Source: Ichthyophis bannanicus (lineage: Eukaryota > Chordata > Amphibia > Gymnophiona > Ichthyophiidae). Taken from it: a stretch of 64,000 bases of DNA. Numbering within the stretch: the first letter of the stretch is position 1; every line of letters begins with the position of its first letter. Both the position numbers and the translations under genes were made by a program. Below, piece after piece: positions 11,418 to 22,167 of the stretch. The stretch is from contig CM066033.1 in NCBI GenBank assembly GCA_033557465.1, forward strand, positions 231,076,109-231,140,108. Direction: 5' to 3'. Below the pieces are notes generated by a model. The model was not told the DNA's origin. It saw nothing but the letters and a program-made list of their open reading frames with translations, and searched no databases.

Positions 11418-11930
11418 CCCAAAAAAAGGCTCACCCACAACTATCCCAAAAAGTGCCTTGCCTATATTCCCTTGTATAACGGACAGAGCACAAAGTCCCA
11501 AATTATTTTTTGTCGGATCGTCTGTCTTGAGGATGCAAAACATACTCAAATAACAGACCCTCCATTTTATTCAATGTATTTAAAAGGTCTAATGACCAAA
11601 ATTTGCATGGGGCTATAGGGCCCTACAGACCAGCCTCCGCAAACAATTAGAAAATGTTCAACTTCAAAACTTCGCTTTTTTAAGTAAAGCTGTACCACAG
11701 TCAAATATTGGGATCCAGAATACTCATCTAAGCAGAGAATTGGTCATTCAATATAATGAAGAGTACGCCGTATTTCTCAGCTCCTTTTCTCCCACTATCC
11801 ATGATGAAACCCTCCAAAATACTCCAACTCCCTCCGCTGTGGATCCTCCTCTTGACTCACACCCTAGTTGGGTAACCGCAACACAAAACGCTGTGTTTCA
11901 AGCCAAAAATTTAACGGCCCTTTATCAAGC
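11418..11930 (+). repeat. PLE left inverted arm
   Basis: The reverse complement is found at 14170-14683, from the outer gcctttttttggg block to the inner gcttgataaaggg block. The inner half overlaps the N-terminal part of the PLE reading frame. I found no convincing hammerhead motif in this family's arms. Confidence 0.88.
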
Positions 11931-13958
11931 CCTTTATCCCTTTAAAGTGGATGATTTGGTCTGCCGCCCTGTCTCCACATGGTCTCCTCCTATAAGTAAT
12001 GAAGCCTCTTTGGTTACGTACCAACGTTTAGTCCTGAGAGATGTAGATCAGGTAGAAAGAGAATCATTTTCTAGGGGCGGTTTTTCCAATCTTTCTTCCC
12101 AACAACATCGGGCTTTGCGTCAACTAGGAGATACTTCTTATTTTACGATTCGTCGGGCCGACAAGGGAGGAGCAGTTGTGGTATTGGATACAACCAAGTA
12201 CCATGCTATGGTTCTGACCCATTTAAGTAATTTGAAATACTATCGTGTATTGGAAACTGATCCGGGACCCAGATTGCAATTTGAAATCAGAGAATATACC
12301 ACCTTAGCGGTACAGCAATCTTGGATTACCACAAAGGAGTTCAACTTTCTTAATCCAAAACATCCTAAGACACCCGTTTTATATATGGTCCCTAAGATCC
12401 ACAAATCACTGGTGGATCCTCTGGGACGCCCAATTGTTTCCTGCCGGGATTCCCTCCTGGAGCCTTTATCGATATTTTGCGATCGGTTTTTTCAACCTTT
12501 GACCATCAGCATTAAATCGTTTATTCGGGATTTTTACCATTTTTTGTCCCTAGTGCATGATATCTTGGTAGTTGATACTCATATTCTGGTGACGCTTGAT
12601 GTGACAGCGTTATATACCAATATTGACCAGAAGGAAGCCTATTCTGTTTTGGCAGCTTTACCACTTGCTTTACCCTCGCGCTACCGAAAAGCTTTGTGTT
12701 AAGGCTTTTATCCTGGGTATTAAATGAAAATTATTTTTTATATGATCAGCACTATTACCATCAAAGCTTTGGGGTGGCGATGGGGGCTACAGTGGCTCCA
12801 TCAGTAGCAGCCTTGTACATGTCTCATTTTGAGGAGACTTATTTATATGGTACTGAGCAGTTTCAGAAAGTGGTCTTTTGGAAATGCTTCCTCGATGATG
12901 TCTTCTTCATTTGGGATGGCTCTCTTCAGGATTTACAAGATTTTCTGTTGTGGTTGAATACGCTACACATTCATATTCAATTTGAGGCTAAATATCATCA
13001 TGCCCAAATAGAGTTTCTTGACATGTTGCTATATAAAGGGAGACAACGACTTCAATCTACTTTGTATCGGAAACATGTTCAACGTAACACATTGTTACGA
13101 TTCACCAGCTTTCATCCCCGGTCCCTTAGACAAGCGCTTCCAATTGGACAATTTTTAAGGATTTGACGTTTATGTTCTACGGTGGCTGAATACAAACGAC
13201 ATGCTCGTGATTTAAGTACCAGATTACAAGTTCGGGGTTATCCTGTTCGATTGATAAATACAGCATACAAACGAGCGCTCCACAACCACCCTGAGTGGTG
13301 GGATACTCCTTTGTCACAGCAAAAAACAACGACTCAAAATTTTACAGGGGTTCTTCCATACATGCCTCACACGATGGAGATCTCGCAGATTTTGAGGTCC
13401 CACTGGCATATATTGGCAACACATCAGGTTTTCCAGTTGCCTTTGAGGTTAGCATATCAGAGGAGCACCAATATTGCTGACCGAGTAATCAACACCAGTG
13501 CTCGTACATGTTCTTCCCCGGAAGGAGGGGGCCATCGAGCTTGTGGGTCATGTGATTTTTGTTTGAATACAATAGAAGGAGTTGATTGGGTGGATCCACA
13601 CACTCACCAAAAGTATTCTTTACGACACACAACGGATTGTACCTCTACCCATGTCGTTTATGTAATCATCTGCCCCTGCACATTGTTTTATGTGGGAATG
13701 ACAACAAGAATGATTACAAAGCGTTTACAGGAACATAGATCTCGGATTAACACTAGGGTGCTAGAGGCCCCGCTGGTTCAGCATTATGTGCAACATCTCC
13801 ACACGTTCGATCAGTTATAGTGGTTGATCCTAGATATGGTTCCCCTGCTGTTGCGTGGGGACGATCGTCAAGGTCTACTTCGATATAAAGAACAGCGGTG
13901 GATATTTAAGCTTCAATCTGTAGCTCCTAGTGGGTTGAATGCCGAGATTGAATGGTGA
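11740..13958 (+). pseudogene. Penelope-like RT with GIY-YIG endonuclease
   Basis: PLE proteins reverse-transcribe their RNA and, in this group, cut DNA with a C-terminal GIY-YIG domain. Seen in order: an N-terminal part with RRADKGGAVVVLD (about residue 150); the palm motif TLDVTALYTNID near 12600; GVAMGATVAPSVAALY near 12775; the catalytic block CFLDDVFFIW near 12885; a cysteine-bearing linker CGSCDFC near 13540; and VYVIICPCTLFYVGMTTR near 13660-13710. A frameshift lies at about 12695-12705, a TGA at 13164-13166, and a TAG at 13818-13820; after the last, the frame continues through RWIFKLQS to a TGA at 13956-13958. ATG 11740 is inside the left arm; coding sequence probably began further upstream in the arm, as the right-arm copy shows. 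Confidence 0.9.
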
Positions 13959-14169
13959 TCTCTTGGTTAAGCTCAGTATTGGATATACAAACAACATAAA
14001 AGGCAATATTAAGCATTGCAAGACAGATGGATACAATGAAGGATAATAGAGCGATGTTTTTTTGTTCTATTAATTAGAAGGGTCAGATGTCATTTTCTAT
14101 CCCTACTGTTGTCTTTGAGTCTGGATGACGTCATTACGTTTCAGCGGAACAGGAAGTTGGGTAAACGTT

Positions 14170-14683
14170 GCTTGATAAAGGGCCGTTAAATTTTTGGCTT
14201 GAAACACAGCGTTTTGTGTTGCGGTTACCCAACTAGGGTGTGAGTCAAGAGGAGGATCCACAGCGGAGGGAGTTGGAGTATTTCAGAGGGTTTCACCACG
14301 GATAGTGGGAGAAAAGGAGCTGAGAAATACGGCGTACTCTTCATTATATTGAATGACCAATTCTCTGCTTAGATGAGTATTCTGGATCCCAATATTTGAC
14401 TGTGGTACAACTTTACTTAAAAAAGCGAAGTTTTGAAGTTGAACATTTTCTAATTGTTTGCGGAGACTGGTCTGTAGGGCCCTATAGTTCCATGCAAATT
14501 TGGTCATTAGACCTTTTAAATACATTGAATAAAATGGAGGGTCTGCTATTTGAGTATGTTTTGCATCCTCACGACAGACGATCCGACAAAAAATAATTTG
14601 GGACTTTGTGCTCTGTCCGTTATACAAGGGAATATAGGCAAGGCACTTTTTGGGATAGTTGTGGGTGAGCCTTTTTTTGGGGA
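14170..14683 (-). repeat. PLE right inverted arm
   Basis: Inverted copy of 11418-11930, apart from small differences. Its outer end is followed by some 45 bp (14684-14728) not present in the left arm, then by the right copy of the 13-bp target duplication. Confidence 0.88.
14283..14627 (-). pseudogene. Inverted duplicate of the PLE protein N-terminus
   Basis: The right arm, read on the minus strand, has a 114-codon open frame that duplicates the start of the PLE protein: it contains the same LVIQYNEEYAVFLSSF stretch found at 11740, plus about 90 residues of upstream sequence including FYSMYLKGLMTKFAWNYR. In the left arm the upstream part is shifted out of frame near 11550. The right arm therefore preserves a better N-terminal coding sequence than the one in front of the RT. 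It ends at the arm boundary and is not a separate gene. Confidence 0.75.
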
Positions 14684-14741
14684 ATATATTGGTGGCTTTC
14701 CTGTTGGGTTTTGTATATTTATTGTTACATCAGAGACTTTT

Positions 14742-15839
14742 GGCAAAACTAAAGAGTCATGGGATAGGAGGCAGTGTACTAATGTGGATCAGGAACTAGT
14801 TAAAAGATAGAAAGCAGAGTGTAGGGCTAAATGGCCAATTTTCCCAATGGAGAAAGGTGAATAGTGGTGTACCCCAGGGATCTGTGCTGGGTCTGCTGCT
14901 TTTTGACATATTCATAAATGACCTGGAAAAGGGAATAACGAGTGAGGTTATCAAATTTGCAGATGACACAAAACTATTTAAAGTTGTTAAAACCCATGAG
15001 GATTGTGAAAAATTGCAAGAGGATCTTGATAAATTGGAAGACTGGGCATCCAAATTGCAGATGAAATTTAATGTGGACAAGTTCAAAGTTATGCACCTAG
15101 GGAAGAACAACCCAAACTATGGTTACACGATGCAAGGTTCCACATTAGGAACCACCACCCAGGAAAAAGATTTAGGCGTCATTGTGGATAACATGTTAAA
15201 ACCCTCCGCCCAGTGTGCAGCTGGGGCCAAGAGGGCAGATAGAATGCTCGGTATCATAAGGAAAGGAATGGAAAATAAAACAAAGGATATTATAATGTCT
15301 CTGTATCATTCCATGGTGCGACCGCACCTTGAATATTGTGTGCAATTCTGGTCGCCGTATCTTAAAAGGATATAGCATTATTAGAAAAGGATCAGAGAAG
15401 AGCCACCAAAATGGTAAAGGGGATGGAAGGATACCCCTATGTAGAAAAGCAAAAAGGTTAGGGCTCTTTAACCTGGAAAAGAGACGGCTGAGGGGAGATA
15501 TGATAGAGGTCTATAAATTAATGAATGGAGTGGAACGGGTAAATGTAGATCGATTGTTTACGTTATCAGAAAATAAGGGACATGCAATGAAGCTACAGGG
15601 TAAACTATTTAAGACAAATAAGAGAAAATATTTTTTCACTCAACGTGTAATCAAACTCTGGAATTTGTTACCGGAGGATGTGGTAAAGGCTGTTAGAGTA
15701 GCTGGGTTTAAAAAAGGTTTGGACAAGTTCCTGGAGGAAAGGTCCATAAACCATTATTAAAAAGGGACCCGAGGATATCAATACTTGACTCAATACAAAC
15801 ATTGTGGAACCTGTGTCTTTTGGGGAAACTGCTAGGTAC
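14742..15839 (+). pseudogene. CR1 RT, C-terminal half and 3' UTR start
   Basis: Coding resumes after the PLE with LAKLKSHG, then NSGVPQGSVLGLLLFD (palm B, 14857) and FADDTKLFKVV (palm C, intact, near 14960), MHLGKNNPNY and the thumb-like C-terminus with SMVRPHLEYCVQFWSPYL. A stop falls at 15373-15375. The next frame (15400-15760) continues the protein with LFNLEKRRLRGDMIEVYKLMNG and a final FKKGLDKFLEE. The 3' UTR is then cut at 15839 by the LTR element. Confidence 0.88.
15836..15839 (+). repeat. Target-site duplication GTAC of LTR element
   Basis: GTAC lies directly before the LTR's TGTCACACC end and again directly after the other LTR at 21729-21732. Confidence 0.85.
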
Positions 15840-17174
15840 TGTCACACCCCAGCCCCCGGCAACGTGCCTAAAGAGCTAGGGTGGACATTATGTCCTTCAT
15901 AAACGGTTTGAAAAACTATCTTCAGCACTGAGGCATGTTGGGAGTTGTAATTTTCCTTCTAAAAGTATAGCCGTGACAAACCAGTATGAAGGTAAATGAT
16001 ATAGGTTTATTTCCCCAGTGTCACAAGGTTCAACATAAAGCATCAGGATATTCTCTCCTGTTAGTATTTCTAAAGATATTTACAAAACTGAGGTTGCATG
16101 TGTTTCACAGTCATTACTTCTGTGCAGGCGTTACAATCCAAAACATAGCAGATATAACAAAACACAAGCTTCTTCATTCAGCTTAGTAAAAATGTTCTCT
16201 TTTATCCTTTCATTCCTTAGTAACACCAAACACAGGTGCTAGGCAATATTCCTTTGATTAAACAAGCTCTTACCTTCAACAAGGTCAGACTTCTTTACTC
16301 TGTTACTCAAAAATGCACATCCTGAAAGCTATTCCTCAGTTAAGGACTCCCTGCTTCCAGCCAAACATAATGTGCAATCCGTGGGAAACTCAGGCAGCAA
16401 GGAATCTTTTTCTCTAGGATCTATCTGCATTTCTTCCTGCTCTGAAGAAACATCAACTTGCTCTGAGCTTTCCCCGTGTCTCCCAGGATATACTTTCTCT
16501 GGGGATCTCTGTAATTCCCTCCAGCAGTGGTCTACCTGGTATGGAAGACAAGTATCTGGGGTTTGAGCTATTACTTTCTGGCTAGGTTCACAAACCTCTC
16601 TCCAGCTGTGGTTAAACAGTTCCTGGCCTCCTTGTTGAAGTTCCTCTCTGGTGTTAATCGATGGCTCCCTGTTCCAGGCTGGGTTCTTCTGCCTCTTAGC
16701 TTGAGCCTTGGGCACCCACCTCTGAACACGTTGAGACTGCCAGTCCGGCATAGACGTGGGAAGACTTTTATGCTCTCTCTCTCTGAGCTGTGCTTTCCTG
16801 GTACCTCTCCTGATGGCTTCTCCTTGGGACTGCTTGCCTCTTTGGAACTTTCTCTTATCCTGCAACGACAGCCAATCTAGCTGCCCTGCTTGGTGCTGCT
16901 TCGTCACCTTCTCCCTCTTCTCCCCTGCTAAGCAAGGCTTATAAAGCTGCTTCTCTGTCAGGGTCTCTCTCACTCCCCCCAGGTGTGTGTGATCATCCCC
17001 TAAGTTAACTACGTCAGGATAGCTTGGGTGTGGCAACCTAACTTCAGACTCTCTGTGCTTATTCCCTCTAGCTGCACTCTGCAGTGTGTGTATTGCAGAC
17101 CTGTCACATTCTTTAAAGGTACATTCACTAGTTTTTCCTATCTCCATAGGCTCACTAGCATCTTCTTCATCACA
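15840..17174 (-). repeat. 3' LTR (1335 bp)
   Basis: On plus it runs from TGTCACACC to CATCACA. It pairs with the LTR at 20376-21728 over its whole length with scattered substitutions and small indels, for example a 14-17-bp segment present only near 21370 in the other copy. It is next to the polypurine tract, so it is the 3' LTR of a minus-strand element. A long sense frame crosses it. Confidence 0.92.
16329..17174 (-). pseudogene. Pol frame continuing into the 3' LTR
   Basis: The reading frame that carries the integrase C-terminus and the RNase H remnant crosses the polypurine tract without a stop. It then continues for about 280 codons through the LTR, to a stop at 16329-16331. The LTR part starts with CDEEDASEP at the first LTR base and is rich in K, R, Q and E, with no domain I recognise. 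In the 5' LTR the same frame is broken (pieces at 21726-21375, 21373-21107 and 21287-20892). The solo LTR at 50184 carries an analogous frame starting at its own first base. It may be a lineage-specific C-terminal extension of Pol, or simply a long open frame; function unknown. Confidence 0.6.
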
Positions 17175-17193
17175 TATCCCCCCCCCCCTTAAG
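17175..17193 (-). promoter_or_regulatory. Polypurine tract
   Basis: Read on minus, AAGG followed by a run of G (12 in all) and ATA precedes the LTR's TGTG. This is the expected primer site for plus-strand synthesis and fixes the element's orientation. Confidence 0.85.
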
Positions 17194-18563
17194 ATATTAC
17201 GGGCTGGCGACACTTCACCCGCACAGCTAGTAATCCTGGACAGAGCGTCCGCATTCTGGTGCAGCTTTGCTTCCTTATGTTCTACTTTGGCTAGATTGGC
17301 TAGCGCTGTTCTTTCATGCCAGGGCCTAAGAACATTTATGTGGTACACCTGTTGGTGGCCCCTTTTGTTTTCTACCATGTACGATACTGGACCAACCTGT
17401 TTGACAACTCTATATGGTCCTTTCCATTGGACCTCAAATTTCGGACTAGCCCCGGCCACCATTACTATCCCTTTCTCACCTAAAGCTAGTTGGCAGGGCT
17501 TCGTGTGCTGATCATAATACTTCTTCTGGTGCATCTGGCTGTTCCTTAGTTTTTCCTCCGCCCCATGGGAGGTTCTACGCAACCGTCCCCTCAAATCCCG
17601 TAGAAAATGGGGTACTCCTGTTTCTTTTATCTCAGGTTCGACCCACTGCTCCCGCAATATGTCTAAGATTCCTCGCGGGACACGTCCATACATCAATTCA
17701 TAGGAAGAGGTCCCTAAGGATGCTTGTGTCCGCTCTCGGCAAGCGTATAAGACGAAGGGGAGCATCGTATCCCACTGAGCCATGTCCCCGTCTAAGCCTC
17801 ACCTTAATATTTGCTTCAATGTTTGGTTTAGTCTTTCCACCAATCCATTACACTGGGGGTGATAGGCGGCTGTTTTTATATGTTGTATGCCGAAAGCGTC
17901 CCATACCTGGGCCAAATACTTGGACATAAAATTACTTCCCCGGTCCGTTAGCACCTCCTGAGGAAACCCACCTCACAAAATAGCTTGATTACCTCCGAGG
18001 CTATTGTCTTAGCAGATATGTTACGTAAGGGAATGGCCCATGGGAACCTAGTGGCTTGATCCACTATAACTAACATATATTGGAAACCACGGGGTGTCTT
18101 TAGCAGGGGTCCCACTATATCCATGGCGATTCTACGAATGGGCTCTGATATTATAGGCATTGGTAGCATGGGTACTCCGGGAGGACGGACAGCGGTCACT
18201 CACTGACACGAAGGGCAAGCCTCACAAAATCGTGAGGTTTCCTTGAAAACGCCCGGCCAATAGAACCGAGATAGTATCTGGTCTAGAGTCCCTTGTATCC
18301 CTTTGTGGCCTCCTACTGGATGGTCGTGAGCCATCCTCAAGACCAGCATCTTAAAAGCTGCGGGCACTACCAGCTGCTTACGAACTGTTCCTGTCTGGGG
18401 ATGTAGACTCTCCAAAAGGAATCTGGGGATGTAGACTCTCTAAAAGGAATCTGGGGAGGATACCCCTTTCTACCTGGGCATATTCAAAGGCCCATGTAAG
18501 CGCGGGATCTGCTTGTTGCTCCCTGGGGAAGGACGGGAACTTCTCGACTAACTCGGCCGGGAC
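17194..18563 (-). pseudogene. Gmr1-like integrase and RNase H remnant
   Basis: Integrase inserts the cDNA. In order on minus: an HHCC zinc-binding part with HPVGGHKG and CEACPSC (18350-18200); the core with MDIVGPLL (first catalytic D, near 18120), DRGSNFMSKYL (second D, near 17940) and GLVERLNQTLK (catalytic E, near 17840); and a C-terminal part with FEVQWKGPYRVVKQVGPVSYMV. Breaks are a TGA after CPSCQ (near 18197), a frameshift near 17950 and a TGA near 17800. After PWHERTALANLAKVE comes HQNADALSR (near 17250), normally the very end of RNase H, showing that RT-RNase H was removed between them. A 25-30-bp direct duplication at 18408-18455 is also seen. Confidence 0.85.
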
Positions 18564-20111
18564 TCATGGTAACCCTTGTCCGGCCTCTAACTCCACTCTC
18601 CTTTGAGTGCGTCTCTGCCTTTCTCGACGTTTCTCCGCTTTGCCCTTCCTATTCCTTTCAGAAGGGGCAGTTACTAGGTCATCATGGGATGGCAATTTAC
18701 TTAGTGACTCGTCTGGGTGTTCTTCCTTTTTATCTAAGGCCTTTGACTGAGCTCGTGTAGACACGAGGGCTACCTTGGAATGTAGGCCCTTCTCCAACCC
18801 TCTCTTGAATTGGGGCCAATCCCTGCCCAACACCAGGTCATGTGGTAACTTCGGGACTACCGCTATCTGGACTTCCCTTTTCATCCCTAACCCTTCTACT
18901 ATCAGTTTGTACAAGGGATAAAAAGATGATGCTCCGTGAATGCATCTGATCCTGACCTTTCCCTCTGGTCGACTCGGTACTGACTTAGACTGGGCTTCTA
19001 TGGCTAGCCAGAGTCTCTTAGAAATCATACTCTGATCAGCACCGGAGTCCGGTAGCGCGTTGGTAGCTATGCCCTGAACTATAACATCTAAAAGGAAACC
19101 TTCCCTTATAGTTTGTGCATTATCAGTCATCAGAGCTGTACGTGCCTTACACTCCTTTTGCATGTGTCCTACCTTCCCACATTGAAAACATTTTCTCTTT
19201 TCAAAATAGTTTCTTTGCAATGGCATACACGTTTTCATACATTCCGGGCTTGGCCTTGGGTTTCTTTCTGATGTCTCAAAACTAGCCTCAGTTGTTGTTT
19301 TTGAAGCGTCCCCCTTTTTATGACCGGCCAATTCGGCTTCAAAATACCTCTCGGTCAGCAGGGTTGCTTCACTCGTGGTTTGGCAGTTTTGCAAAATCAG
19401 AAAGGATTGCACTTCTTTTGGAACAGCGGCCATAAATTGTTCCAACACAATGGTATCTATCACCGCCTCCAGGGTTTTTTCCTCTGGTGCCAACCACTTC
19501 ATCGTTAAGCTTCTGACCCTCTGGCAGAGAGCTTTTGGTGTCTCACCAGCTTTTAATCTTGTAGCCCTTAACATACAGTGATAGACCATCGGAGTCAGCC
19601 CTAGGTGATCTCTGATAGCCTTTGTTAATTCGACATAATCTGTGGCCAGAGCCGCCGGCATGGCCCTGTATGCCGCCAACGCCTCTCCTGTGAGAGACGT
19701 GGCCAGGCGTACAGCCCATTGCTCTCTTGGCCAACCTACAGTATGTGCCACTCTATCAAACGATTCTAAGAAATCATCAATATCATCGTCCGGAGACAAT
19801 TTTCCAAATATCAATGTCCCACAGGTTAGTGGTCCTACCATACAATTACTAGCTGTACCATCAAGTCCTGATGGAGTTGATACTGCTCCCGTTGGCATTC
19901 TTTGCTTAGCCAGCCAGGCCTCCATCATATCAAGTAAGGGCTTCTGCTGAGCTTGCAATGCCGCCGCAGCCTGTTCCTGCGCCTGGAATGCCATTTCACT
20001 CTGCTTTTCAAACTGTGACGCCATCCACTGTAGGACGTCCTTCGGATCCATCATAGCAGTTTCCTGTAGAAGAAAAAGAGAAACACAACCACCAAGTGCA
20101 GTACCGCTCAA
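18564..20111 (-). pseudogene. Gag-protease polyprotein of Gmr1-like element
   Basis: A 515-codon open frame; the likely true start is MMDPKDVLQW at about residue 20 (near 20051). Residues about 105-250 form the capsid region resembling the SCAN domain (FLESFDRVAHTVGWPREQW, LTKAIRDHLG, ETPKALCQRVRSL). A CCHC knuckle CFQCGKVGHMQKEC is at about 308-321 and the protease site DSGADQS at about 355, with LVLGRDWPQF further on. The frame ends in a basic stretch at a stop at 18564-18566. Gag and protease are uninterrupted; it is called a pseudogene here only because the element lacks RT. Confidence 0.88.
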
Positions 20112-20344
20112 CTTTTTGCCAGACTTTTTATTTTGACTGCCTGGACTCTTGCATCCTTATACTTGAATCCTTCTCAGCCCACGCCTAATTACTCGTTACC
20201 TGCAGTCAGGCGTTGACTCATGCCTTAGAAAAGGTGTGTCCCACTTGGTCATCCGCTGCTCAGGCCGACGCTGCCAGTGATTTTTCACTCTTCCATTGGT
20301 GTTTAATATCCTCAGTGTACATCCATAAGCAGTGTAAATCCTGA

Positions 20345-20375
20345 TATGGGCTCATGATCCAACAACTACGCCACT
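20345..20375 (-). promoter_or_regulatory. Primer-binding-site region
   Basis: On minus, right after the 5' LTR end, the sequence reads agTGGCGTAGTTGTTGG. A TGG start is expected for pairing with a tRNA 3' CCA. I cannot name the tRNA. Confidence 0.5.
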
Positions 20376-21728
20376 TGTCACACCCCAGCCCCCGGCAACG
20401 TGCCTAAAGAGCTAGGGTGGACATTATGTCCTTCATAAACGGTTTGAAAAACTATCTTCAGAACTGAGGCATGTTGGGAGTTGTAGTTTTCCTTCTAAAA
20501 ATATAGCCGTGACAAACCAGTATGAAGGTAAATGATATAGGTTTATTTCCCCAGTGTCACAAGGTTCAACATAAAGCATCAGGATATTCTCTCCAGTTAG
20601 TATTTCCAAAGATATTTACAAAACTCAGGTTGCATGTGTTTCACAGTCATTACTTCTGTGCATGTGTTTCAATCCAAAACATAGCAGATAAAACAAAACA
20701 CAAGCTTCTTCATTCAGCTTAGTAAAAATGCTCTCTTTTATCCTTTCATTCCTTAGTAACACCAAGCACAGGTGCTAGGCAATATTCCATTGATTAAACA
20801 AGCTCTTACCTTCAACAAGGTCAGACTTCTTTAGTCTGTTACTCAAAAACGCACATCCTTAAAGCTATTCCTCAGTTAAGGACTCCCTGATTCAAGCCAA
20901 ACATAATGTGCAATCCATGGGAAACTCAGGCAGCAAAGAATCCTGTTTGCTAGGATCTATCTGCATTTCTTTCTGCTCTAAAGAAACATCAACTTGCTCT
21001 GAGCTTTCCCCGTGTCTCCCAGGATATACTTTCTCTGGGGATCTCTGTAATTCCCTCCAGCAGTGGTCTACCTGGTATGGAAGACAAGTATCTGGGGTTT
21101 GAGCTATTACTTTCTGGCTAGGTTCACAAACCTCTCTCCAGCTGTGGTTAAACAGTTCCTGGCCTCCTTGCTTAAGTTCCTCTCTGGTGTTAATTGATGG
21201 CTGCCTGTTCCAGGCTGGGTTCTTCTGCCTCTTAGCTTGAGCCTTGGGCACCCACCTCTGAACATGTTGAGACTGCCAGTCCAGCATAGACGTGGGAAGA
21301 CTTCTATGCTCTCTCTCTCTGAGCTGTGCTTTCCTGGTACCTCTCCTGACGGCTTCTCCTTGGAGCTCTCCACCTTAGGACTGCTGGCCTCTTTGGAACT
21401 TTCTCTTATCCTGCAACGACAGCCAATCTAGCTGCCCTGCTTGGTGCTGCTTCGTCACCTTCTCCCTCTTCTCCCCTGCTAAGCAAGGCTTATAAAGCTG
21501 CTTCTCTGTCAGGGTCTCTCTCACTCCCCCCAGGTGTGTGTGATCATCCCCTAAGTTTGTAACTATGTCAGGATAGCTTGGGTGTGGCAACCTAACTTCA
21601 GACTCTCTGTGCTTACTCCCTCTAGCTGCACTCTGCAGTGTGTGTATTGCAGACCTGTCACATTCTTTAAAGGTACATTCACTAGTTTTTCCTATCTCCG
21701 TAGGCTCACTAGCATCTTCTTCATCACA
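20376..21728 (-). repeat. 5' LTR (1353 bp)
   Basis: Partner of the LTR at 15840-17174, with the same TG...CA ends. Its frame is interrupted by indels, unlike the other copy. It is followed by the second GTAC and then by the last piece of the host CR1. Confidence 0.92.
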
Positions 21729-21822
21729 GTACGTATGACCTAGATTGGCCACTGTTGGAAACAGGATACTGGGCTTGATGGACCTTGGTCTGACCCAGTA
21801 TGGCATATCTTAAGTTCTTATG

Positions 21823-22130
21823 TAAGGATGTTAATTCAGAAATTGATAGGACCCAATTTTGAAAATGATTGGGGGTGCTGAATGCTTCAGCTCAACATGA
21901 ATTCCATCCTTGGCAAAAAAAAAAAAGAAAATAAATTATAGATGGTTGCGAATGTGACTGGTCAGCCCACATTTGAAAATCAAAAGTATGGCAGGTATTG
22001 TGTATATGAGGAAAATTCATGTGGCCAAACAAAAGTCCTACTAGTTTCTCCATCCCTGTCATCCCTTGCAGCTAGAAGTCCACAAAGGAGCACACACCCT
22101 CGCAGAGGCAACAAGCCGGACAAAAGGGAG
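21823..22130. other. Unassigned DNA, possibly the end of a ribozyme-bearing element
   Basis: An A12 run at 21917-21928 may be a poly-A end of an unidentified retroelement. The part 22050-22130 is contiguous with the hammerhead region and may belong to the same element. No coding signal. Confidence 0.35.
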
Positions 22131-22167
22131 TGAGGTGTAGAAACAAAAGTCCTTTATTGATAAAAGC

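Larger units (their letters stand above)
11418..14728 (+). mobile_element. Penelope-like element with inverted terminal arms
   Basis: A 3.3-kb insertion within CR1 is bounded by an exact 13-bp target duplication. It carries inverted arms of about 510 bp (11418-11930 and 14170-14683), a roughly 45-bp extension beyond the right arm, and between them a protein with PLE-type RT and GIY-YIG nuclease. PLEs are known to have long repeats in direct or inverted order (pLTRs). Length is close to a complete element. The protein has one frameshift and two nonsense codons, so the copy is inactive. Confidence 0.92.
15840..21728 (-). mobile_element. Gmr1-like Ty3/gypsy element lacking RT-RNase H
   Basis: Two long, closely similar LTRs (15840-17174 and 20376-21728) flank a 3.2-kb interior. 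On the minus strand the order is gag (SCAN-like capsid part, CCHC knuckle), protease, integrase, then a few residues of an RNase H end (HQNADALSR), polypurine tract, 3' LTR. Placing integrase before RT-RNase H is the published hallmark of Gmr1-like elements, and their capsid is the known relative of vertebrate SCAN domains. The RT-RNase H body is deleted at about 17265-17290, so this copy is non-autonomous. LTR ends TG...CA and a GTAC duplication show that the insertion is complete. Confidence 0.9.
10465..21822 (+). mobile_element. CR1 LINE split by a PLE and by a Gmr1-like LTR element
   Basis: One CR1 copy lies in three pieces: about 10465-11417, 14742-15839 and 21729-21822. The last piece has the classic CR1 end ('ggatactgggcttgatgg', 'ggtctgacccagtatgg', then ttcttatg). 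The first gap is the PLE flanked by a 13-bp target duplication; the second is the LTR element flanked by GTAC. The copy is 5'-truncated near 10465, where a second copy of the same subfamily (from 61425) continues further upstream. Confidence 0.9.

Noticed and set aside
11480..11560. Possible hammerhead in the arms of the complete PLE (cttgaggatgcaaaac)
   Set aside because: Box 1 has an extra base, stem II is absent and stem I does not pair.
16329..21806. Endogenous retrovirus with envelope gene
   Set aside because: Domain order and SCAN-like Gag fit a Gmr1-like Ty3/gypsy element; no envelope features, and the extra frame is LTR-encoded.
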